A stretch of 5,748 bases of DNA from Candidatus Roizmanbacteria bacterium CG11_big_fil_rev_8_21_14_0_20_36_8 (GTDB lineage: Bacteria; Patescibacteriota; Microgenomatia; UBA1406; GWC2-37-13): NCBI GenBank assembly GCA_002796045.1, contig PCVM01000105.1:3578-9325 (forward strand), written 5' to 3'. The notes below the pieces were generated by a model. The model searched no databases and was not told the DNA's origin. It worked only from the letters and a program-made list of their open reading frames with translations. The translations under genes were made by a program, and so were the position numbers. Numbering within the stretch: position 1 is the stretch's first letter; each line of letters opens with the position of its first letter. Below are positions 1 to 5,748 of this stretch, piece after piece.

Positions 1-2158
1 TCATAGCAACATCACGCCTTACCTTTGCTCCTGTGAATTCAGATACCATCGATGTCACAATTGAAACACCAGCGGAAGGCCCATCTTTTGGAACTGCGCC
101 CTCTGGAACGTGCACATGGACATCGCTTTCAGCAAAAAATTCTTTTGGAAGACCGAATTTATCCCATCTAGCTCTAATATAAGTGAGCGCCGCTTGACAA
201 GATTCTTTCATTACATCCCCTAAATTCCCAGTTAAAGTAAGATTTCCCTTACCTGGCATTCGTGCCACTTCAATAAATAGAATGTCTCCGCCAGCTTGCG
301 TCCATGCAAGTCCTGTGGTTATACCCACTGAATCTTTCTCCTCAAGGAGAGAGTCTGAGTATTTGAATGGCCCGAGATAGTCTTGAATTTGGGTATTTGA
401 AACATTGGTTTTGAATTTTCCTTCGGTATGATCGACAATTTTCCTAGCAATTTTTCTAAATACTGTCGCAACCTGTCGTTCAAGTTCTCGAACTCCAGCT
501 TCACGAGTGTAGCGTCTGATAATTGCATTTAGACCATTTGGCGTTATTTTCGCAGTATTTTTTGGAATAAAATGTGCTCGAAGCTGTTTTGGAATAAGAT
601 AATTTTTTGCAATGCTAAATTTCTCATCTTCAGTGTATCCTGCAAAATGAATTATCTCTAGTCGGTCACGAAGTGCATCTGGAATTGTATCTAAAATATT
701 TGCAGTCGTAATAAAAAATACATCTGTCAAATCATAGGGAACTTCAAGGTAATGATCTGAAAAAGAGTTGTTTTGCTCAGGATCAAGCGCCTCAAGAAGA
801 GCTGCTGAAGGATCTCCACGGTAGTCGCTGCCTATTTTATCAATTTCGTCAAGCATAAAAACAGGATTGGTAGATCCCGCGTCCCTCATTCCTTGAATTA
901 TCCGTCCAGGCATAGAGCCAACATAAGTCCTTCTATGTCCTCTAATCTCTGCCTCATCACGAATTCCACCTAGTGAAATCTTCACAAATTTACGACCCAA
1001 AGCACGAGCTATAGACTTTCCTAGAGATGTTTTACCAACTCCAGGAGGTCCAACAAAACATAGTATTGACGGCTGAAAATCAGGAGATTTTGCTTTTGGT
1101 TTTGACTTTATCGACTCTTCTTTCAAATTTTTCAACTTCATTACTGCTAAAAACTCTGTTATTCTCTCTTTGACTTTTTTTAAGCCAAAATGATCCTCAT
1201 CTAGAATCTTTTCTGCAAATTTTATGTCAATGTTTTCATTTCCTCGAGAGTTCCAAGGGATTTCAACTAACCAATCGAGATATGTCCTAACATACGACGA
1301 CTCAGGATTATATGACGACATTTTTGAAAGTCTCTTAAGTTCTTTAAATGCTTTGTTGCGTACATCACTTGGCATTTCAGCATCTTTAATTTTTTTCTTA
1401 TACTCATTTACTTCTTGATTGTCATTTTTTTCACCCAATTCTTCTTCAATAGTTTTCATTTTTTCACGAAGGAAAGTATCCCTCATATTTTTTTCAAACT
1501 TCTTTTGTGTTTTATCTGAAATGTTATGTTCAAGCTCTAGGACCTTTATCTCTTTATTGATTAAATCGACCTGTTTTTGGAGTCTCAACTGCAAATTGGT
1601 CTCCTCAAGGAGGGATTGACGCACATCGGTACCAATATCCAAAATCATTGCAACTTGATGGGAAAAACTTGAAGAGGATTGAATATTAAGAATATTCATC
1701 AAAAATACAAAGTCGATTGTCTTTCCAAGATTGATCGCCTTTTTTATCTGACCAGAAATATATTTTACTATTGCAAGAACTTCTTCATTCTCTTCTGTGT
1801 CATCGTGAATATCTTGTGTTTCTGCCAAAAAGAAAGGATCTTCTTGAATGTATCTCTTAATTTTTACCTTTTGGTGACCCTTGACTAGTGCATTTATCTG
1901 GTCTTTTTCACCAGTTGAAACTTTGTCAATCGTAGCAATTACCCCTACTGAGTATAAATCTTCAACTTTGGGATCCTCGGAAGCTATGTTTTTTTGCATT
2001 ACTAGAACAACTTTTTTTTTAGCTCCCATTGCCGCTTCCATAGCTTTGATACTCCTTGGTCTTCCAAAAACTAGTACGTTTTCAGCGGTGGGAAATACAA
2101 TTCCATCACGAATTGCTATAATGGGATATATATTTATTGGATTTGTCGAGGTTTCCAT
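1..2158 (-). CDS. lon: ATP-dependent Lon protease, LonA type (partial; C-terminus beyond the left edge)
   Basis: Lon is a soluble cytoplasmic AAA+ serine protease that unfolds and degrades misfolded and regulatory proteins. The visible 719 residues contain, in order: the N-terminal substrate-binding domain (about 8-200, opening PIIAIRDGIVFPT), a charged helical, probably coiled-coil stretch (about 185-255), the AAA+ module with Walker A GPPGVGKT (370-377), Walker B VFMLDEID (433-440), sensor-1 Asn487, a probable arginine finger Arg499 in LRDRLEI and sensor-2 Arg557 in AGVRELER, then the start of the protease domain with catalytic Ser695 in PKDGPSAG. The partner catalytic Lys lies past the window. 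The start is the ATG at 2158, which places the N-terminal domain as in other Lons; it has no Shine-Dalgarno sequence. Between the helical region and Walker A there is a Lys/Ser/Pro-rich linker (340-364) about 15 residues longer than in E. coli Lon, as I remember that sequence. It is transcribed from its own promoter with a CIRCE-like operator. The reading frame is intact throughout. Confidence 0.98.
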   Translation of the reverse strand, partial: METSTNPINIYPIIAIRDGIVFPTAENVLVFGRPRSIKAMEAAMGAKKKVVLVMQKNIASEDPKVEDLYSVGVIATIDKVSTGEKDQINALVKGHQKVKIKRYIQEDPFFLAETQDIHDDTEENEEVLAIVKYISGQIKKAINLGKTIDFVFLMNILNIQSSSSFSHQVAMILDIGTDVRQSLLEETNLQLRLQKQVDLINKEIKVLELEHNISDKTQKKFEKNMRDTFLREKMKTIEEELGEKNDNQEVNEYKKKIKDAEMPSDVRNKAFKELKRLSKMSSYNPESSYVRTYLDWLVEIPWNSRGNENIDIKFAEKILDEDHFGLKKVKERITEFLAVMKLKNLKEESIKSKPKAKSPDFQPSILCFVGPPGVGKTSLGKSIARALGRKFVKISLGGIRDEAEIRGHRRTYVGSMPGRIIQGMRDAGSTNPVFMLDEIDKIGSDYRGDPSAALLEALDPEQNNSFSDHYLEVPYDLTDVFFITTANILDTIPDALRDRLEIIHFAGYTEDEKFSIAKNYLIPKQLRAHFIPKNTAKITPNGLNAIIRRYTREAGVRELERQVATVFRKIARKIVDHTEGKFKTNVSNTQIQDYLGPFKYSDSLLEEKDSVGITTGLAWTQAGGDILFIEVARMPGKGNLTLTGNLGDVMKESCQAALTYIRARWDKFGLPKEFFAESDVHVHVPEGAVPKDGPSAGVSIVTSMVSEFTGAKVRRDVAM

Positions 2159-2197
2159 GGATTATTTTTTACGAATATTATTATTAATTTTCTAATA

Positions 2198-2224
2198 TTA
2201 GCAGTATAGAATACTGATTGCTAA
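2198..2224 (-). promoter_or_regulatory. CIRCE-like operator (probable HrcA binding site)
   Basis: The minus strand reads TTAGCAATC, nine bases, then TACTGCTAA. The CIRCE consensus is TTAGCACTC-N9-GAGTGCTAA, so the arms match at 8/9 and 7/9 positions with the exact nine-base spacer (15 of 18 arm positions). The site covers the -10 box and nearly the whole spacer of the lon promoter, where a bound repressor would block RNA polymerase. HrcA-CIRCE normally controls groESL and dnaK; CIRCE upstream of lon is, from memory, reported in mycoplasmas. HrcA itself is not encoded in the window, so the regulator is inferred. Confidence 0.7.
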
Positions 2225-2231
2225 AAGTCAA
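2203..2231 (-). promoter_or_regulatory. sigma70-type promoter of lon
   Basis: Reading the minus strand, a -35 box TTGACT (2231-2226) is followed by exactly 17 bases and a -10 box TATACT (2208-2203); each matches the consensus at five of six positions. Transcription would start near 2196, giving a leader of about 38 bases before the lon ATG. The element lies in the 98-base gap between korB and lon, which is the longest non-coding stretch in the window. The leader is A/T only apart from a few bases and carries no Shine-Dalgarno motif. The match is by eye; no start site has been mapped. Confidence 0.8.
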
Positions 2232-2256
2232 CTTAGCTTGCGAAATAACAAGTTTA

Positions 2257-3102
2257 TCAGATAAATTCATTTGTGAATGAAGAAAAATCGGAAAATCTTG
2301 GTCTATCTACAAGAGGTGAATCAAGTTGTTCCAACTCTTCATGAAAAGAGGGCCTCTCAGTTTGATATAAAACTCCAATTGGGAATTTTCCAGCGTTTAC
2401 CTCAAGGCTTTTCTCTACTGCTTTCCCAAGGTTTGATCGATTGTGAGAATCTTCAAGGTGATAAGTGTTTTTTAGATAATACTGATAGGTATTTATTTTA
2501 TTAAATGTAACACAGGGCTGAAGAATGTTCACAAGCGAAAATCCTTTGTGATTTACTGCTTTTTTAATTACATCAATCGTTGTTCTCGCATCTCCAGCAA
2601 AACTTTGCGAAACAAATGTTGCCCCTTGGGTTAAGGCAAGCGCGAGTGGATTAACTGGGACTTCAATAATTCCGTGTGGTGTAGATTTTGATCTATACCC
2701 TTTTCCAGCGGTTGGAGCAACCTGACCTGTTGTGAGACCATAAACCATATTATCATGAACGATGACCGTAATATCATGATTACCCCGACAAGCATGAAGA
2801 AAGTGATTTCCACCTTCACCGTATATTCCACCATCTCCACCTATCACAATCGTTGTCATCTTATGATTTGCTATTTTCATACCAATTGCAGTCGGGATTG
2901 CTCTTCCATGTAAACCGTGCGTCGCATAACCATTCAAAAAGTCATTCATATTCCCTGAACAACCAATATCAAATGATAGAAATACCTGTGAAGGATCAAA
3001 GGCTAGTTGTTCAAGCGCTGCTTTTATACCAACTCGAATACCCCAGTCACCACAACCTGGACACCATGTTGCCGCATAGCCATCAAATTTTAATTCTGTC
3101 AT
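2257..3102 (-). CDS. korB: 2-oxoacid:ferredoxin oxidoreductase, beta subunit
   Basis: This 281-residue subunit binds thiamine diphosphate and one [4Fe-4S] cluster and carries out the oxidative decarboxylation of a 2-oxoacid with CoA, in the cytoplasm, together with KorA. Cluster ligands are visible as Cys14 and Cys17 in TWCPGCGDWG, Cys48 in DIGCSGN, and Cys197 in LQPCVTFN. The thiamine-diphosphate/Mg motif begins at GGDGG (88-92) and ends at DNMVYGLTTGQ (117-127). HGLHGRAIPTAIGMKIAN (62-79) is also typical of the family. Length is normal for the two-subunit type. I start it at the ATG at 3102, which gives the usual short N-terminus before TWCPGCG; a GTG at 3129 would add nine atypical residues and overlap the end of korA. 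The gap from the korA stop is 16 bases, so the two are surely co-transcribed. It ends with TGA directly followed by TAA. Substrate (pyruvate, 2-oxoglutarate or other) cannot be settled from the sequence. Confidence 0.95.
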   Translation of the reverse strand: MTELKFDGYAATWCPGCGDWGIRVGIKAALEQLAFDPSQVFLSFDIGCSGNMNDFLNGYATHGLHGRAIPTAIGMKIANHKMTTIVIGGDGGIYGEGGNHFLHACRGNHDITVIVHDNMVYGLTTGQVAPTAGKGYRSKSTPHGIIEVPVNPLALALTQGATFVSQSFAGDARTTIDVIKKAVNHKGFSLVNILQPCVTFNKINTYQYYLKNTYHLEDSHNRSNLGKAVEKSLEVNAGKFPIGVLYQTERPSFHEELEQLDSPLVDRPRFSDFSSFTNEFI

Positions 3103-3118
3103 AATTTCACAATAATTA

Positions 3119-4951
3119 TTATTCAACACTCATCTCAGCTACTAGTTTATCCATTATTTCTTTTTCCTTTTTTCTAAAATCTTCTGACAACACCTTAGCT
3201 TTAATTTTCGTATCATTTTTTTCTTCCACAACTGACCGTGTATTGTCATCAACATACAACAAGATTTCTTCAGGCCAAATCGGCCGACCGTCGTATTTAA
3301 GTAATTTTTCTTTAAAAATTATTCCAGTTTGCATCCTTAGAAGCTGACCAAACTGTGCTGTTGAGTTATTTTCAACTAAGATCATTCTTTTACCAACGCA
3401 TCTTGCAAAAATTTGTTGAACTAGCTCTTCTGCAAGCGGGTAAACATGAGTGAAATGGATGTATGCCGATTTTGTCTTAATCAGTTTCATTGCATCGACA
3501 ATTGGCCCTTTCATTGATCCAAATGAAACAAAAACAATCTCGGCAGTATTTAAATCACCAATAATTTTTGGCAGCTCAAAATGATTTTTAAGATATGTAG
3601 TATTTTTTTTTGATCTTTTATCAACCTGCTTAACTCGTTCTTTCAAATCTTCCGTGGTATGTGAATCTTCAATGTGCTCGTAGGAATTCGCTTGATAATA
3701 TGTCCCTTTTTTTCCTGGAATTAACATCGGAGACACTCCGTCTTTTGTATCCAAATATCGAAGATAAGGAGTCTCTTTAGTATCGTTCACAATCTTTCCT
3801 CTATCAATTTTATGCTTTTCAAGCGCTGCATCTTCAAGTTTTTTTGACAGTGAAGAATGAGATTCTGAAAGAAATTTATCTGTGATTAAGATAACTGGAG
3901 TTTGGTAAATATCAGCAAGATCAAACGCTTTCAAAGTAAGTGCAATCATCTCTTCAGGATCTCCTGGAGTAAGAACGATTTTCGGAAACTCACCATGACC
4001 CGCATGAACAGCAAAAAGAAGATCTCCTTGTTCAGTCCAGGTCGGCATCCCAGTAGCTGGTCCAGATCGCATTGCAAGAAGAACAACAAGCGGGATTTCA
4101 GCAATTCCTGCATAAGAAAGACCTTCAACCATGAGTGCAAATCCACCCCCAGAGGAGCCGACAGAAGAACGAACGCCGGCGTAAGATGCTCCTAAGGCTG
4201 TATTTACTGCAGAGATTTCATCTTCAATATGTCTGACGACCATCTTATTTTTGTACTGCCAACTTGCTAGAATACTTAGAACCGTCGAAGCTGGTGTCAT
4301 TGGATAAGCTGCATAATATCTACAATCCGCGACCATGGCACCAAGCGCAAACGCCTCATTTCCAGTGATGACCATCTGAGGATCGATAATATCTTTCTTT
4401 TTAAGAATTGATAATGGCTTTATGTTGTTTTTTAAAGCCTCATCATAGCCTATCTTTGCCAATTTAAGATTAAAGTTGACGACTTCTTTTCCCTTTCTAT
4501 CAAATTGTTGATGAAGTATCTCCTCAAATATCGAAAGGTCACCGCCAAGAATCCCAATGCTAGCGCCCACAGCAATAGTATTCATCATCATTTGATCTAT
4601 TTTTTCATCTCTTTTGATTTTGCCAAAAGTAATGGGAATTTTGATTCCAATTTCTGGCACAAATACATGAGGGTCATAAATCAACATACTTTTATCAGTC
4701 AATCTATCGCTATGCAATTTGTAAGTATCATTATTTAAACAAACAAGCAGATCAATTTCCCACTTTGGTGATTTAACAACTTCATCTGAAACTAAAACTT
4801 CGTAGGTATTATGTCCACCACGTATGAGAGACGGATACTCTGTATAGTCGAAAATTAAGTAGCCAGAACGTGTTGCAATCTTTGCAAATGCCAATCCCGA
4901 GGTCATAATTCCGAAACCTGCCTCACCACCGATTTTCCAATTAAACTGCAT
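3119..4951 (-). CDS. korA: 2-oxoacid:ferredoxin oxidoreductase, fused gamma-alpha subunit
   Basis: The 610-residue protein is the large subunit of a two-subunit (archaeal-style) 2-oxoacid:ferredoxin oxidoreductase. The N-terminal gamma domain (about 1-180) opens with GGEAGFGI (8-15) and contains EYPSLIRGGHNTY (38-50). The alpha part follows: GNEAFALGAMVA (197-208), the substrate-site motif YPMTPAS (216-222, usually YPITP), EDE (243-245), SSGGGFALMVEGLSYAG (266-282), and RSGPATGMPTWTEQGD (295-310). A C-terminal region includes VENNSTAQFGQLLRMQTG (526-543). There is no ferredoxin-like Cys cluster, so electrons must leave through the single cluster in KorB to a separate ferredoxin. The ATG at 4951 is the first possible start, because an in-frame TAA lies only four codons upstream (4963-4961). 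There is no Shine-Dalgarno sequence, and a promoter-like element ends three bases before the ATG. It lies 62 bases after the ferredoxin gene. The family assignment is firm; the substrate is not determined. Confidence 0.96.
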   Translation of the reverse strand: MQFNWKIGGEAGFGIMTSGLAFAKIATRSGYLIFDYTEYPSLIRGGHNTYEVLVSDEVVKSPKWEIDLLVCLNNDTYKLHSDRLTDKSMLIYDPHVFVPEIGIKIPITFGKIKRDEKIDQMMMNTIAVGASIGILGGDLSIFEEILHQQFDRKGKEVVNFNLKLAKIGYDEALKNNIKPLSILKKKDIIDPQMVITGNEAFALGAMVADCRYYAAYPMTPASTVLSILASWQYKNKMVVRHIEDEISAVNTALGASYAGVRSSVGSSGGGFALMVEGLSYAGIAEIPLVVLLAMRSGPATGMPTWTEQGDLLFAVHAGHGEFPKIVLTPGDPEEMIALTLKAFDLADIYQTPVILITDKFLSESHSSLSKKLEDAALEKHKIDRGKIVNDTKETPYLRYLDTKDGVSPMLIPGKKGTYYQANSYEHIEDSHTTEDLKERVKQVDKRSKKNTTYLKNHFELPKIIGDLNTAEIVFVSFGSMKGPIVDAMKLIKTKSAYIHFTHVYPLAEELVQQIFARCVGKRMILVENNSTAQFGQLLRMQTGIIFKEKLLKYDGRPIWPEEILLYVDDNTRSVVEEKNDTKIKAKVLSEDFRKKEKEIMDKLVAEMSVE

Positions 4952-4954
4952 GAG

Positions 4955-4983
4955 TTTATATTACATCGAAAACAATATGTCAA
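4955..4983 (-). promoter_or_regulatory. promoter-like element immediately before korA
   Basis: On the minus strand a perfect -35 box TTGACA (4983-4978) is followed by 17 bases and TATAAA (4960-4955, five of six to consensus). The -10 box ends only three bases before the korA ATG, which leaves no room for a leader. An overlapping alternative -10, TAATAT (4963-4958), fits the TANNNT pattern and places the A of the ATG seven bases downstream, as expected for a leaderless transcript, but its spacing from TTGACA is then only 14 bases. It may be a real internal promoter or chance in AT-rich DNA. Confidence 0.4.
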
Positions 4984-5013
4984 GCAAGTTCATTTTCTGT
5001 AAATATCAATCTT

Positions 5014-5286
5014 TTACGGAAAAATTTGATTTCCGGCAGTATCTTCAATGATAATAGCCGCTGTCGGACAACCTCGAGCTGCGTCAATAATAGATTCATC
5101 AGGATCACTCTCTGCTGTGTCAAGAATAATCGCCTTTGCTTCAGAATCCATAATGAAAGTATTTGGTGCAATTGCAACACAGGTTGCCGCACCAATACAT
5201 AAATCTCGATCTACATGAAATTTAAGATTACGAACAATTACTGGACCTGAAGGATTTACAGGATCTTTTAATTTTTGATCTGACAT
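5014..5286 (-). CDS. small ferredoxin with three cluster cysteines
   Basis: The 90-residue protein is a small soluble electron carrier. After an approximately 22-residue N-terminal extension, the core reads VDRDLCIGAATCVAIAPNTF, with Cys30 and Cys36, and later RGCPTAA with Cys73. This is the CxxCxxC...CP pattern of single-cluster ferredoxins, except that the second ligand position (residue 33) is Ala. Known three-Cys relatives, such as actinobacterial ferredoxins that serve P450s, hold a [3Fe-4S] cluster or a [4Fe-4S] cluster with a non-Cys ligand; which applies here is not visible. The acidic C-terminal half is typical of such carriers. The gene sits 45 bases after sufU and 62 before korA, so it may be the electron acceptor of KorAB and a client of SufU. 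The ATG at 5286 is the only reasonable start and has no Shine-Dalgarno sequence. The ferredoxin assignment is firm; its partners are inferred. Confidence 0.92.
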   Translation of the reverse strand: MSDQKLKDPVNPSGPVIVRNLKFHVDRDLCIGAATCVAIAPNTFIMDSEAKAIILDTAESDPDESIIDAARGCPTAAIIIEDTAGNQIFP

Positions 5287-5294
5287 AAATATTA

Positions 5295-5340
5295 CTATTT
5301 AAACTATTAATTACTAATTGATCTAATTGTTCTAATTTCT
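5295..5340 (-). repeat. imperfect 9-base tandem repeat across the sufU stop and the sufU-ferredoxin gap
   Basis: On the plus strand, units beginning with CTA follow each other: CTATTTAAA (5295), CTATTAATTA (5304, ten bases), CTAATTGAT (5314), CTAATTGTT (5323) and CTAATTTCT (5332). On the minus strand this gives TAG every nine bases, so the sufU stop at 5334 is followed by further in-frame TAG codons at 5325 and 5316. Units 3 and 4 differ at only one base; the outer ones are more diverged. It looks like slippage of the sufU 3' end. No function is evident. Confidence 0.55.
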
Positions 5341-5691
5341 AACTAAATTCATAAGACCTTCCCATCCAAGAAGTGCACATTTTATTCTTGCAGGAGTCAA
5401 CTTTATCTTTAATAATCCTAACATATCATCCCGATTAAAGTCTAGAATTTTTTTTATCTTTTTACCTTTTGCATACTCTGTTAGAAGTGATGCAGACGCA
5501 ATCGATATAGCACAACCCTCTCCACTGAATCTTATGTTTTCAATTACACCATTTGTCTCTTGAATTTCCATTTTCAACTTGTCGCCACAAAGAGGATTGT
5601 TCACCTCAATTGATTTGTCTGCAGAGATCAAAACACCATAATTCCTGGGGTTTCTGTAATGATCCATTATTAAATCTTCGTAAATACTCAT
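5332..5691 (-). CDS. sufU: Fe-S cluster assembly scaffold, SufU/IscU family (NifU N-terminal-like)
   Basis: The 119-residue protein accepts sulfur from a cysteine desulfurase and helps build or relay [Fe-S] clusters in the cytoplasm. The conserved ligands are present: Cys35 and Asp37 in NNPLCGDK, Cys60 in GEGCAISIASAS, and Cys105 in PARIKCALLGWEGL. The N-terminus YEDLIMDHYRNPRNYG is classic for the family, and the flanks of Cys60 and Cys105 are SufU-like. However, only 44 residues separate Cys60 from Cys105, close to IscU, whereas Gram-positive SufU has an insertion of about 18-21 residues there. It is therefore a SufU-like protein without the usual insertion, or an IscU-like one; no IscU LPPVK chaperone-binding motif precedes the third Cys. 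The ATG at 5691 lies three bases after the stop of the upstream desulfurase gene, which points to translational coupling. It ends in TAG, with more in-frame TAG codons behind it. Family certain; choice of symbol less so. Confidence 0.93.
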   Translation of the reverse strand: MSIYEDLIMDHYRNPRNYGVLISADKSIEVNNPLCGDKLKMEIQETNGVIENIRFSGEGCAISIASASLLTEYAKGKKIKKILDFNRDDMLGLLKIKLTPARIKCALLGWEGLMNLVRN

Positions 5692-5694
5692 CTG

Positions 5695-5748
5695 TTATTT
5701 CTTAAGAATTTTAACTGCTCTCTGCAAGCTTATAGCTAATTTGTCGAC
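5695..5748 (-). CDS. sufS: probable SufS-type cysteine desulfurase, C-terminal end only (partial)
   Basis: An open frame enters from the right edge and ends with TAA at 5697-5695. The 17 visible residues, VDKLAISLQRAVKILKK, resemble the last helix of SufS-type pyridoxal-phosphate cysteine desulfurases, which commonly end with a pattern like (E)(E/D)VDxLVxxLxxxxxxx. Its position three bases ahead of sufU fits the usual sufS-sufU pairing, in which SufS passes persulfide sulfur to SufU. No catalytic residue lies in the window, so the call rests on a short motif plus context; IscS or NifS, or an unrelated gene, cannot be excluded. Confidence 0.55.
   Translation of the reverse strand, partial: VDKLAISLQRAVKILKK

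Noticed and set aside
1224..2195. Plus-strand open frames (64-104 codons) opposite lon
   Set aside because: They are antisense to a fully conserved Lon reading frame, have low-complexity Phe/Ser/Leu-rich translations and no recognisable domain; they are shadows of lon.
2232..2256. Possible rho-independent terminator after korB
   Set aside because: Only a four-base stem (CTTG/CAAG) with an eight-base loop and no clear T-run is seen; too weak to call.
2257..2259. Recoded TGA (glycine, as in Gracilibacteria), because korB ends TGA-TAA
   Set aside because: No in-frame TGA occurs inside any of the genes and glycines are all GGN, so TGA acts as a stop and the tandem stop is incidental.
3103..3129. 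GTG at 3129 as the korB start, overlapping korA by 11 bases
   Set aside because: It would add MLNNNYCEI, which does not resemble KorB N-termini; the ATG at 3102 gives the usual short lead-in to TWCPGCG. Kept only as an alternative.
3902..4195. A 97-codon plus-strand frame opposite korA
   Set aside because: It lies opposite the conserved substrate-site region of KorA and its translation resembles no family; shadow frame.
4961..4993. Ten-codon leader ORF (MNLLDILFSM) between the ferredoxin gene and korA
   Set aside because: No Shine-Dalgarno sequence, no regulatory codon run or attenuator hairpin, and expected by chance in AT-rich DNA.

Overview
The window is a compact, AT-rich piece of a bacterial chromosome (roughly 35-40 % GC by eye). 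Every gene lies on the minus strand, so transcription runs from right to left. In transcription order it holds: the last 17 codons of a probable cysteine desulfurase (sufS type), a sufU/iscU-type Fe-S scaffold gene, a small three-cysteine ferredoxin, the fused gamma-alpha subunit (korA) and the beta subunit (korB) of a 2-oxoacid:ferredoxin oxidoreductase, and the first 719 codons of an ATP-dependent Lon protease that runs off the left edge. No RNA gene, mobile element or CRISPR array is visible, and no gap between genes exceeds 98 bases.

The first five genes read as one functional unit. SufS and SufU make [Fe-S] clusters. The ferredoxin and KorB are cluster proteins that use them. KorA and KorB oxidise a 2-oxoacid (pyruvate, 2-oxoglutarate or similar; the sequence does not decide which) to the acyl-CoA and pass low-potential electrons to a ferredoxin, plausibly the neighbouring one. 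Spacings are short (3, 45, 62 and 16 bases), which suggests co-transcription, although a promoter-like element sits directly before korA.

lon is a separate unit. The 98-base gap before it contains a near-consensus sigma70-type promoter (TTGACT, 17 bases, TATACT) wrapped by a CIRCE-like inverted repeat with the exact 9-9-9 geometry of an HrcA operator. This is the most informative regulatory signal in the window and suggests heat-shock control of lon by HrcA.

Organism: the genes use the standard code. No in-frame TGA occurs in about 1,800 codons, and TAA, TAG and TGA all serve as stops. None of the five visible start codons has a convincing Shine-Dalgarno sequence. The minimal two-subunit Kor, the SufU-like scaffold without the usual insertion, the single ferredoxin and the style of the Lon sequence suggest an anaerobic bacterium, perhaps of the Candidate Phyla Radiation (Microgenomates-like). 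That placement is an inference from sequence style and is not proven here. I see no wholly new multi-gene system; the items worth following are regulatory sites and unusual versions of known proteins.
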